A DNA stretch of 64,000 nucleotides, taken from assembly GCF_002864045.1 (NCBI RefSeq), contig NZ_PJPV01000133.1, forward strand, positions 1-64,000, given 5' to 3'. The stretch is from Endozoicomonas acroporae (GTDB lineage: Bacteria > Pseudomonadota > Gammaproteobacteria > Pseudomonadales > Endozoicomonadaceae). Shown in pieces: positions 19,597 to 27,783 of the stretch. Each line of letters opens with the position of its first letter. Position 1 is the first letter of the stretch. Below the pieces are notes generated by a model that worked only from the letters and a program-made list of their open reading frames with translations, did not search any database and was not told the origin of the DNA. The translations under genes and the position numbers were made by a program.

Positions 19597-20816
19597 GAAT
19601 AGGTAGAAGGGCTGGCAATGCCACTGGTTTTCAGCACCAGCAGTGACATAACTCCGCTAACTAAAACAAACTGCCAGGTCCAGTCTGGCATCAGATCAAT
19701 CCATATACCATTGGATACAACGATGGTTGCCCCGGTAAATACAAAGCGTATGGCTTCAATAACGATCAATCCGGTGAATTTTTCCAGCAACCAGCCAATA
19801 CCGATCAGGTTCAGTGCAAGAACAAATGTCCAGAGTGCATTGAAGCCGTAAGGCGTGTTGTGGCTGATGGCTAACAATACCGTGGTTGCCAGCACAAGCA
19901 TGGCAAAGTGGATCAGTGCATAGACTTTCAAGCCCATGCTGACGTCAGGGTTATAGTTCTTATAGCCGTGAATATCCGGCATCTTCATCGGTGAGGCGAT
20001 GTCTGCAGGTCGATAGCCTGTGCGTCTGAACCAGAGTGTGAGTTTGTCTTTCCAGCTTTTGGTATTAAAGGCATCCCTGAACATCCCGGTATAAAGATGC
20101 AGGTTTGCCCACACCGGGTTCCAGCTTCTCAGAGGTGTTAGCGTGCCGTAGCGAATGGGCTCATAGTTTTCATCTTCTTCGATAAATGTGCCAAACAGTC
20201 GGTCCCAGATAATAAATACCCCGCCATAATTTTTATCCAGATACTTCCGGTTTTTGGCATGGTGCACCCGATGGTTTGAGGGGGTAACAAACAGCCGTTC
20301 AAACCAGCCAAGCTTTGGAATATGGCGGGTATGCACCCAATATTGATAAAGCAGATTCATCAGGCTTACCGTCAAAAAGACATAAGGTGGGATGCCAAGA
20401 ATGGCCATGGGCACGTAGAACACCCATGAGAACAGAAAGCCGGTGCTGGTCTGGCGCAGAGCCGTGGTCAGATTGTATTCCTCACTCTGGTGATGCACCG
20501 AGTGGGCGGCCCAGAGCAGGTTGATTTCATGGCCTTTGCGATGATTCCAGTAATAGAAAAAATCCTGCAAGACAAACCCAAGGACCCATACCCAGAGGGC
20601 GTTGCTATCCAGTGACAGGAGCGCTGCATGATTATAAATAAGGGTATAAATACCCAGTTTGAAAATAACACCCGTGGTGACGTTAAGCATCCCCGTACTC
20701 AGGCTGTTTATGGCATCGTTAATTCGATAGTAATCCTTCTTGCGAATGATGGTGGCGATCACTTCAATAAGGATCATCAGCAAGAAGATTGGTATGGCGT
20801 ACACAATCGGATTCAT
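19590..20816 (-). CDS. Sterol desaturase/fatty-acid hydroxylase superfamily protein, AGMO-like
   Basis: A 408-aa integral-membrane di-iron enzyme with about eight hydrophobic segments. The histidine boxes are clear: His92/His96 (WNHRKGHE), His105/108/109 (AAHSVHHQSEEYN) and a third box SNHRVHHAKN at ~180. The SEEYNLTTALRQ segment and the extra C-terminal membrane helices resemble the alkylglycerol monooxygenase branch rather than sterol C4 or C5 enzymes. The likely activity is oxygen-dependent hydroxylation or ether-lipid cleavage; the substrate is not deducible. The final two residues and the stop come from the 19434-19596 element. Confidence 0.85.
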   Translation of the reverse strand: MNPIVYAIPIFLLMILIEVIATIIRKKDYYRINDAINSLSTGMLNVTTGVIFKLGIYTLIYNHAALLSLDSNALWVWVLGFVLQDFFYYWNHRKGHEINLLWAAHSVHHQSEEYNLTTALRQTSTGFLFSWVFYVPMAILGIPPYVFLTVSLMNLLYQYWVHTRHIPKLGWFERLFVTPSNHRVHHAKNRKYLDKNYGGVFIIWDRLFGTFIEEDENYEPIRYGTLTPLRSWNPVWANLHLYTGMFRDAFNTKSWKDKLTLWFRRTGYRPADIASPMKMPDIHGYKNYNPDVSMGLKVYALIHFAMLVLATTVLLAISHNTPYGFNALWTFVLALNLIGIGWLLEKFTGLIVIEAIRFVFTGATIVVSNGIWIDLMPDWTWQFVLVSGVMSLLVLKTSGIASPSTYSK

Positions 20817-21041
20817 GGGGCGAGCCTGATTATTGTTGTTATAGGCTTGTTTTTAACATGAGTCCCAACGAAAAGCATGGTTTTTCATCAATTGAACACG
20901 TCTTATGCTGCCTGGATTTTAGATTGGAACCAGAATTAGCCTCTTGCTGGCAATTGACCGGTAGGACAATTACGGTTGTCTGAAATTTTAAACTTCCATT
21001 AAAGAATGCTTTCATCCAAAATCGTCGTAAACTATTTTTCC

Positions 21042-21947
21042 CTATAGAGCTGCAGCCGGTTCCTTTTCCTTTCCTGACTGCAGAGTTGCCGCCTTGCGTG
21101 ACTGAATCGCTTTATTGATCAAGGCAGCAATATCCTTGTTGCCACGTTGGCCTGCTACCTGAAGGGGGGTATTCGATCTCCGGCATGTTCCCAGGACGCA
21201 GCCAACCTTTGCCTGTTCCGGGTCAGCACCGTGCTCCAGCAGCATCAACACAATAGGCCTGTATGGGGCCGAAGCTGCAACATAGAGCGGGGTCATCCCG
21301 TCTTTGTTGGCGGTATTCACCAGGGCATTGCCAAGCTCGGCTTTTTCTGAATCCGGCACTCCACTGATGACCGCCATTATGTGCTGGACAATCCTGACAA
21401 ATCCACCATTTGCAGCAATTAATAGCGGAGTAGCACCATGAGCGTCAGTGGCATTCACCACCTGCCTGGCTACCTTGCTCCGCTCTGATTCCGGTACCGC
21501 TGAAACAGACTCCAGCAGTAACTGTATGATCCTGCTATTGCCCATGCGGGCAGCCAGATGGAGCGGCTGCCTCTCGCCCTTGCCCTTGCTCTGCTTTTCA
21601 GGGGCCAGCACCTCAATCATGGTATCGGCTCTTTTGGCCTCCGGCGAGGATTCCAGGACCTGCAGGAAGCAGGATACCATTCGGTCATCGCCTCTTATGA
21701 TCGCTTCACACAGTGGGGTTTGGCCATTTTTGTGGGCAGCATTCATGACTGCCACCAGGGCCCGGGGAATATCTGCCTCAGGCAATGCCAGCAAGTAGTT
21801 CAGGAAAGTTGCCAAGATCCACTCATGGGCATTCTGAGTGGCAAGATAAAACGGGGTCACGCCATCTTTTTTATGGCGGTGTGTCATGAGCATGATGGCG
21901 ACATCTGCCTTTTCTGCCTCCGGTACATCCTGCAAGGCGGTATTCAA
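21042..21947 (-). CDS. Ankyrin-repeat protein, possibly 5'-truncated
   Basis: About 300 aa made of ankyrin units with an unusual long period of ~45 residues. Each opens with a VPEAEKAD/VPDSEKAE-like helix and continues with DGVTPFYLA, NGQTPLCEA, ERQPLHLAA, HGATPLLIA, DGMTPLYVA, ending with a normal-length NTPLQVAGQ unit. The open frame begins inside a repeat at a TTG, with a stop two codons further up. A frame-shifted ATG (MKMPVEYR) lies just upstream. The true start may therefore be lost or frameshifted. The repeats mediate protein-protein contacts, and a host-directed role is common for such proteins in symbionts but not shown here. Confidence 0.75.
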   Translation of the reverse strand: MNTALQDVPEAEKADVAIMLMTHRHKKDGVTPFYLATQNAHEWILATFLNYLLALPEADIPRALVAVMNAAHKNGQTPLCEAIIRGDDRMVSCFLQVLESSPEAKRADTMIEVLAPEKQSKGKGERQPLHLAARMGNSRIIQLLLESVSAVPESERSKVARQVVNATDAHGATPLLIAANGGFVRIVQHIMAVISGVPDSEKAELGNALVNTANKDGMTPLYVAASAPYRPIVLMLLEHGADPEQAKVGCVLGTCRRSNTPLQVAGQRGNKDIAALINKAIQSRKAATLQSGKEKEPAAAL

Positions 21948-22552
21948 CAGGCATTTTCATAACTATGAACCTGGTGGCATGGATGAAATGGATAAAGAAC
22001 GTTTGCAACTCATAGTATGGTCAGTAGCTGGTTTATTATTGGAGTTTTATCAAATTGCTATTTAGCTGAATTCATTATTCTTTTAGCTATTAATACAATT
22101 GCTTTATCGAGTCCTGCAATGGAGACTTTGTGAGGGCCAGGTGAGGCACCTGATATCCAATGTTGCAGAGTTGCATTGCGTTAATATCCTCCATTGTTTA
22201 TCAACAGCAACTGACAACAACCTGCTAAAGTAAGTTCGATCATTTGAAAAATTGAGTGGAATGATCCAAATGGCAGATATTTAATTATGGAAGCCCTGAA
22301 CTCTCCCGGCTTTGCAGGTGACTACATTGGTGGCCAGCGACGGTTTTGTTCGATGCACTGATTGTTGGCTTTAACAGCCAGCTGTCTTTCCTGACAGCAT
22401 CGCAAAACCATGTACCAGCCGGTACAGGGTTTGAATGTAATTGATGGGTTCCTTTTATCAATGGCATCCAAACTCCGTTCGTCCTGAGGAGTCGAAGGGC
22501 GTTAGCTCCGTACCCTGAATAAAGACTGTGCCAATCACCCTTCCCCGCTTTC
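21948..22552. other. Gene-poor gap with a repeat relative at 22470-22545
   Basis: 605 bp with no convincing gene. The segment 22470-22545 contains CTCCGTTCGTCCTGAG, GTCGAAGGGCG and TGTGCCAATCACCCTTC, a decayed relative of the 11075-11320 repeat, placed just after the stop of the nagC-like gene. The remainder is AT-rich and featureless. Confidence 0.6.
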
Positions 22553-23770
22553 TTACTGGATAAGTTGCAACAGTAGCCCTTCTTCCAGAAGCGCCCTTCT
22601 TACCAGGGTAAACCCGCCATACCATGGGCTGTCATAAAGCGTTGAGTAAACGACGCTGGTTTGAAGATTTTCATTGATTGAAACCGTCTGTGTTTTCAGA
22701 CAGTGTTTGATCACCGGGTGGATAATCGTGGCAGCGGCACAGATCTCACCGGCAAGCACCACTGTGTCCGGTCGCAGCAGGTTGACACTCATGGCTATTG
22801 CCCTGCCAAGGTTACCAGCGGCTTCTTTCAGTAGATCATTTGCCAGCTGATCGCCCTCGTTCGCAGCGTGACAGATTGCCAGGATATCCGCCTTTTTGGT
22901 CTGGCTCTTATTTAACAGACTGGGAACACCCGACGCCAGCAGCTTATGACAGCGCTTTTCTATGGCCGGATTACAGACCAGGGTTTCCAGACAGCCAAAG
23001 TTACCGCAGTAACATCGTTCTCCCAGCGGATCGATCTGAATATGGCCAATCTCGCCAACGGCCAGGGTGCTGCCTTCATAGAGCTTATCGTCCAGAATCA
23101 TACCGGCTCCCACCCCGTTATGGACGCTGACAAAGAGGCTGTTTTTAAATCCACGGCTGACACCAAAGTGGTGCTCGGCCAGCGCCATGGACGAAATAAA
23201 GTTGTTGATAAAGCAGGGAATCCCTAATGCGTCAGACACCTGCTCTGCCAAAGGGAGATTGCTGACAGACAGGTGGGGCATGAAAGTAATAATTCCTTTG
23301 GCTGAATTAACCAGGCCCGGTGTTGTTATGCCAACACCGGCCAGACAACGAATATGCTTCTTATGGGTTTTGAGGAATTTTCTCAGCGAGGCAATCAGCT
23401 GTTTGGTAAATTCAACCTGACTCAAAGGCTGAATCGGCTCTGAGTATTCAGCCAGCAGCTTGCCTGACAGGTCACACAACCCCAGGTGGAGTTTGGTTCT
23501 GCCTGCCCTTGCTGCAAGAATCTGGATCTGGCCCTGCCGGGGAGCCAGCGATGTGGCCCGACGCCCCCGTTCAGAGGTCTGCTGTTCCTGTTCAACAATC
23601 AGGCCTGCTTCCATCAGTTGTCGGGTGATACGGGTCACGCTACCGGCAGCCAGACGACATTGTCTGGCTATCTGGATTCTTGAGATGGAGCCATGATCAA
23701 CAATCGCTTGGTAAACCGCAGAAATGTTCCGCTCTTTTACGAAGTCCAGATTGGCAATTACTGTCGTCAT
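22553..23770 (-). CDS. nagC: ROK-family repressor, NagC-like
   Basis: A 405-aa ROK transcription factor. An N-terminal winged helix (residues ~15-65, ISRIQIARQCRLAAGSVTRI) precedes a sugar-kinase-like ROK domain with GVGITTPGLVN, a GVGAGMILDDKLYEG segment and the zinc motif GERCYCGNFGCLET. It overlaps nagA by 4 bp (ATGA) as the last gene of nagB-nagA-nagC, the E. coli arrangement. NagC binds GlcNAc-6-P and represses nag genes. Two matching palindromes lie between nagB and nagE. Confidence 0.92.
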   Translation of the reverse strand: MTTVIANLDFVKERNISAVYQAIVDHGSISRIQIARQCRLAAGSVTRITRQLMEAGLIVEQEQQTSERGRRATSLAPRQGQIQILAARAGRTKLHLGLCDLSGKLLAEYSEPIQPLSQVEFTKQLIASLRKFLKTHKKHIRCLAGVGITTPGLVNSAKGIITFMPHLSVSNLPLAEQVSDALGIPCFINNFISSMALAEHHFGVSRGFKNSLFVSVHNGVGAGMILDDKLYEGSTLAVGEIGHIQIDPLGERCYCGNFGCLETLVCNPAIEKRCHKLLASGVPSLLNKSQTKKADILAICHAANEGDQLANDLLKEAAGNLGRAIAMSVNLLRPDTVVLAGEICAAATIIHPVIKHCLKTQTVSINENLQTSVVYSTLYDSPWYGGFTLVRRALLEEGLLLQLIQ

Positions 23771-24957
23771 TTTTGTAGTTTCAGCTCGCCACCGCTTACC
23801 GTACCCAGCAGGGTAAAGTTGTCATCGAAAATGGCAAGGTTGGCAAACTGCCCAACCGCAATGCTGCCCATCTGACTGTCAACATGAATGGCTTTTGCTG
23901 CATTGACGGTAGCCATGCGAATCACCGCCTGAGGCTCAATCCCTGCCCGAATGCTATTGGCGACCGCTGCAATCATAGTGAGTGCGGATCCGGCCAGGGT
24001 GCCATCCGCATTGGAGCACTTGCCATCCTGGTGGTAGATGGTTTGTCCGGCGAAGACAAAGGTGGCCATATCCGTACCGGTCGGCGTGGTTGCATCGGTC
24101 ACCAGCACCAGACGGTCCTGCATCAGACGATGGGCGATACGCAGGTTTTCCCAGGACAGGTGAAGACCGTCAGCAATGATACCGGCACCCATAGCATGGC
24201 TGTCAAAGACGGCACCTACCACACCAGGCTCGCGGCTGCCCAGGGGGCTCATGGCGTTATGCAGATGAGTGGCAAAGGTTGCCCCCGCCTGTTCTGCCGC
24301 TTTAGCCTGCTCACAGGTGGCATTGGTGTGGCCGATGGACACAACAATGCCCGCTTTACTCAGCGTTTCAATGGTGCCTTCAGGGCAGATTTCCGGTGCC
24401 AGTGTCACCATGGCAATGACGTCGGCATTGTCACAGAAAAAGTCGATCATTGCGCAGGATGGCCCACGGATGAAGTCCGGATCATGAATGCCTTTGCGCT
24501 GAGGATTCAGGTAAGGACCTTCCAGATGGATGCCGGGTACACGATCCGGATGCCTGGCCATGTATTCACGGGTGACCTTAACCGCTTGTCGTATATCCTC
24601 ATCACTGGTGGTAATCAGCGTAGGCAGAAATGCCGTACAACCTGAGCGGAGGTTGGTCACGTGCATGATATCGAGCGTATTGATGGAGATATCACTGTTA
24701 AAAAGAACACCACCACAGCCGTTTAATTGCAGGTCGATAAAACCAGGACTTAACGTAAGACCGCCGAGGTCTATTTTTTTCAGGCTATCGGCACCCTGAT
24801 GATCACCGGCAATATCCTCTGCCTTGCCAATGGCCGAAATTCGGCCATTCTCTATAATGATGGTATCAAACGACGACTGCTCCGGGTCACCGGATAACGG
24901 TTTGAAATTAACCAGTGCGTAACTCTTTTCCGGGCTGATGACCAGATCCGCAGACAT
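23767..24957 (-). CDS. nagA: N-acetylglucosamine-6-phosphate deacetylase
   Basis: Removes the acetyl group from GlcNAc-6-P to give glucosamine-6-P. It belongs to the amidohydrolase superfamily. Metal and substrate residues are visible in HLEGPYLNPQRKG, GHTNATCEQA, THLHNAMSPLGSREPGVVG and LVTDATTPTG. The start is placed at the ATG at 24957, one base after the nagB stop, because AAGGA lies 8 bases upstream; an ATG at 24987 would force a 29-bp overlap. From 24957 the product is 396 aa. It is the middle gene of nagBAC. Confidence 0.95.
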   Translation of the reverse strand: MSADLVISPEKSYALVNFKPLSGDPEQSSFDTIIIENGRISAIGKAEDIAGDHQGADSLKKIDLGGLTLSPGFIDLQLNGCGGVLFNSDISINTLDIMHVTNLRSGCTAFLPTLITTSDEDIRQAVKVTREYMARHPDRVPGIHLEGPYLNPQRKGIHDPDFIRGPSCAMIDFFCDNADVIAMVTLAPEICPEGTIETLSKAGIVVSIGHTNATCEQAKAAEQAGATFATHLHNAMSPLGSREPGVVGAVFDSHAMGAGIIADGLHLSWENLRIAHRLMQDRLVLVTDATTPTGTDMATFVFAGQTIYHQDGKCSNADGTLAGSALTMIAAVANSIRAGIEPQAVIRMATVNAAKAIHVDSQMGSIAVGQFANLAIFDDNFTLLGTVSGGELKLQK

Positions 24958-24958
24958 A

Positions 24959-25759
24959 TCAAAAGTCCTTGATGTTTTCAGACTCAATATCCTGGAAGTA
25001 GCGCAGAGTGCGAACTTTCAGATCCAGGGTGGCAGGGTCATCACAGATCATCATCGCTTTTGGATGAAGCTGCAGGGCAGATATTGTCCACATATGGTTT
25101 ACTGACCCTTCAACCGTGGCCTGAACCGCACGGGATTTATCAGAACCAGTGGCCAGAATCATCAGCTCACGGGAGTCCAGAACCGTTCCGACACCCACGG
25201 TAAGCGCCAGTTTTGGTACCTGGCTGATGTCCTGATCAAAGAAGCGCGCGTTGGCTTCACGGGTTTCCGTGGTCAGCGTCTTCAGGCGGGTCCGGGAGGA
25301 CAGTGAAGAACCGGGTTCATTAAATGCGATGTGCCCATCGTGTCCGACACCACCCATAAACAGCTCAATGCCGCCATAATTTTTAATCGCTGTTTCATAA
25401 TGCAGGCATTCGGCTTCCAGATTTTCTGCGTTACCGTCCAGAAAGTTAATGTTTGCTGCCGGGATATCCACATGATCAAAGAAGTGGCGGTGCATGAACA
25501 TTCGGTAACATTCCGGGTGATCGGCAGGCAGGCCAACGTATTCGTCCATGTTGAAGGTAACAACATGGGCAAAGCTGACTTCTCCCTCCCTGTGCAGGCG
25601 AACCAGTTCCTGATACGTCGGGATGGGTGTGCCGCCGGTTGGCAGGCCAAGAACAAAGGGGCGTTCAGGGGTCGGATTAAATGCCTTGATCCGGCTGACA
25701 ATGTATCGAGCAGCCCAACGACCAACGGCTGGCTTGTCTTTCAGAGGTATAAAGCGCAT
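24959..25759 (-). CDS. nagB: Glucosamine-6-phosphate deaminase
   Basis: Converts glucosamine-6-P to fructose-6-P and ammonia, feeding glycolysis. Choosing the ATG at 25759 (MRFIPLKDK) gives 266 aa, exactly the E. coli length and start. Motifs include [24 protein letters not shown] (catalytic Asp), [20 protein letters not shown] (catalytic His/Glu) and SRTRLKTLT. The C-terminal [15 protein letters not shown] also fits. It is the first gene of nagBAC, transcribed from the control region shared with nagE. Confidence 0.96.
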   Translation of the reverse strand: MRFIPLKDKPAVGRWAARYIVSRIKAFNPTPERPFVLGLPTGGTPIPTYQELVRLHREGEVSFAHVVTFNMDEYVGLPADHPECYRMFMHRHFFDHVDIPAANINFLDGNAENLEAECLHYETAIKNYGGIELFMGGVGHDGHIAFNEPGSSLSSRTRLKTLTTETREANARFFDQDISQVPKLALTVGVGTVLDSRELMILATGSDKSRAVQATVEGSVNHMWTISALQLHPKAMMICDDPATLDLKVRTLRYFQDIESENIKDF

Positions 25760-25816
25760 GTCGTAAACTCCAGTCTTCGCTAATCTGCTCAGGGTGATGT
25801 TATGCATCATAGTCTA

Positions 25817-25839
25817 TTTATTTTTTGATGGAAAATAAA
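25817..25839. promoter_or_regulatory. NagC-type operator, nagB side
   Basis: A near-palindrome with left arm TTTATTTTTT and right arm GGAAAATAAA, in the form of the E. coli NagC/Mlc operator (A/T-rich arms around TTnnnnnnAA). Its centre is ~70 bp from the nagB start and ~93 bp from the second site. Confidence 0.65.
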
Positions 25840-25910
25840 GGCGGTTGGCAATGTGCTCAACGGGTAGAAAATGTCTTTAAGTGATGATCTGAGTCAATGT
25901 ATTCGCTTTT

Positions 25911-25931
25911 TTATTTTTCTTTGAAAAATAA
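25911..25931. promoter_or_regulatory. NagC-type operator, nagE side
   Basis: A perfect palindrome with arms TTATTTTTC (25911-25919) and GAAAAATAA (25923-25931) around TTT. It lies ~80 bp upstream of nagE. Paired with 25817-25839 it could support looping repression, as known for E. coli nagE-nagB. Confidence 0.7.
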
Positions 25932-26001
25932 ATCAGTAAAATTCCGCGCCACACAGAACGAGACACACTCTCACTATAAAGAATTAAATGGTTGATCAAT
26001 C

Positions 26002-27783
26002 ATGAACATTTTGGGTTACTTGCAGAAACTCGGTAAGGCACTGATGCTGCCTATTGCCGTTCTACCTGTCGCAGCTTTGCTGCTGCGTCTGGGCCAGCCT
26101 GATTTGCTGGATATTCCCTTTATGGCGCAGGCGGGTAACGCGATTTTCAGCAATCTGGCGCTGCTGTTCGCCATGGGTATCGCCCTGGGCCTGGCGGTAG
26201 ACGGCGCTGGTGCAGCAGCGATCGCGGGTGCTGTTGGCTTTTTTATTCTGAAAGCCACAACGGCAACCATTAATCCTGACATCGATATGTCCTTCTTCGG
26301 CGGTATCATCAGCGGTATCGTTGCCGGTCATTCCTATAACCGCTTTCATGGAGTGCCGCTGCCGACTTATCTTGGCTTTTTCGGTGGACAACGTTTAGTA
26401 CCCATCATGACGGGGCTGTTCATGCTGGCGATCGGCTGGGCCTGTGGTCATATCTGGCCTGCTATTCAAAATGGTATTGATGCTTTTGGTCACGGTGTGG
26501 CCGGCTCTGGTGCGGTTGGTCAGTTTGTTTACGGTACCCTGAACCGTGGCCTGATTCCTTTCGGCCTGCATCACGTTCTGAACTCGTATTTCTGGTTTGG
26601 TCTGGGTGACTTCACCAACGCTGCCGGTGAGGTGGTCAACGGTGACCTGCATCGCTTCTTTGCCGGTGATCCGACGGCCGGGGTGTTTATGACCGGTTTC
26701 TTCCCGGTGATGATGTTTGGTCTGCCGACAGCGGCCCTGGCCATGTACCTGACGGCAGACAAGAGCCGTCGTGCACAGGTTGGCGGTGTGCTGTTCTCGG
26801 TTGCCCTGACGGCATTCCTGACCGGTATTACCGAGCCTCTGGAATTCATGTTCATGTTCCTGGCTCCCGGCCTGTATGCCGCTCACGCAGTGCTGACCGG
26901 TGCTTCCCTGGTAGTGACCAATGCCATGGGCGTTCTGACTGGCTTTGGCTTTTCCGCTGGTCTGTTTGACATGGTGCTAAACTGGGGTCTGGCAACGAAG
27001 CCATGGACTCTGGTGGTTATTGGCCTGGTATTCGCTGTCATCTATTTCTGCGTTTTCTACTTCGCCATCAAGATGTTTAACCTGAAAACACCGGGTCGTG
27101 AAGACGACGACGGTTCTTCAATTGAGAGTGCTGCAGATATAAACAAGCAGGGTATGGGCGACAACGCTTACCAGGCTCGTCAGTTTACCAAAGCGATTGG
27201 TGGTCTGGATAACGTCACCAATATCGACGCCTGCATTACCCGCCTGCGCCTGACCCTGAAAGACCCTTCTGTGGCTGACGAGCGTGTGATCAAGGCACTG
27301 GGTGCCAGCGGTATGATCCGTGTCGGTGATAAGAGCCTGCAGATTATTCTGGGTCCACAGGCAGAAATCATTGCCGGTGAGATGAAGAAAATTGCGGCTA
27401 CTGAAGATCTGGGTGCTATCCACTTGCCAGGTCAGGTTCAGCCGGTAGCGGCGGCTGTTTCTCCGGAGGCTGCTTCGGAGACAGTGAAAGAAGACGTGGA
27501 AGTAAAAGATACTGCTCTGTTCGCCCGTCAGTGCCTGAAAGTGCTGGGTGGCCACCAGAACGTGACTCAGATTGATGCCTGCGTCACTCGCTTGCGTCTG
27601 ACGCTGAAAGATACTGCCAGCGTCAGTGATGACCGTATTAAGGCGCTGGGGGCCGCGGCGGTGGTTCGTGTGGGTGACAAGAACCTGCAAATCGTCGTCG
27701 GTCCCCAGGCTGAAATAATTGCTGATGAAATGAAAAAGATCCCGGTGACGGATGATCTTGCCAATGTTGAGGTTTCTGCATGA
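26002..27783 (+). CDS. nagE: GlcNAc-specific PTS permease, EIIC with two EIIB domains
   Basis: The 593-aa product imports and phosphorylates N-acetylglucosamine. Residues ~1-365 are the membrane EIIC domain of the glucose family (KALMLPIAVLPVAALLLRLG, GLHHVLNSYFWF, ITEPLEFMFMFLAPGLYAAH). Two EIIB domains follow in tandem at ~395-470 and ~510-585. Each has the phospho-cysteine motif (NIDACITRLRLTLKD and QIDACVTRLRLTLKD) and ends LQIILGPQAEII or LQIVVGPQAEII. The second EIIB takes the place where E. coli NagE has EIIA; EIIA is instead in the next gene. The ATG overlaps nothing upstream, and the stop overlaps the next start by 4 bp, so the two are translationally coupled. Confidence 0.95.
   Translation: MNILGYLQKLGKALMLPIAVLPVAALLLRLGQPDLLDIPFMAQAGNAIFSNLALLFAMGIALGLAVDGAGAAAIAGAVGFFILKATTATINPDIDMSFFGGIISGIVAGHSYNRFHGVPLPTYLGFFGGQRLVPIMTGLFMLAIGWACGHIWPAIQNGIDAFGHGVAGSGAVGQFVYGTLNRGLIPFGLHHVLNSYFWFGLGDFTNAAGEVVNGDLHRFFAGDPTAGVFMTGFFPVMMFGLPTAALAMYLTADKSRRAQVGGVLFSVALTAFLTGITEPLEFMFMFLAPGLYAAHAVLTGASLVVTNAMGVLTGFGFSAGLFDMVLNWGLATKPWTLVVIGLVFAVIYFCVFYFAIKMFNLKTPGREDDDGSSIESAADINKQGMGDNAYQARQFTKAIGGLDNVTNIDACITRLRLTLKDPSVADERVIKALGASGMIRVGDKSLQIILGPQAEIIAGEMKKIAATEDLGAIHLPGQVQPVAAAVSPEAASETVKEDVEVKDTALFARQCLKVLGGHQNVTQIDACVTRLRLTLKDTASVSDDRIKALGAAAVVRVGDKNLQIVVGPQAEIIADEMKKIPVTDDLANVEVSA

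Noticed and set aside
22285-22467. 60-codon minus-strand frame after the ankyrin gene
   Set aside because: Lies in repeat-bearing intergenic DNA with no recognisable product.
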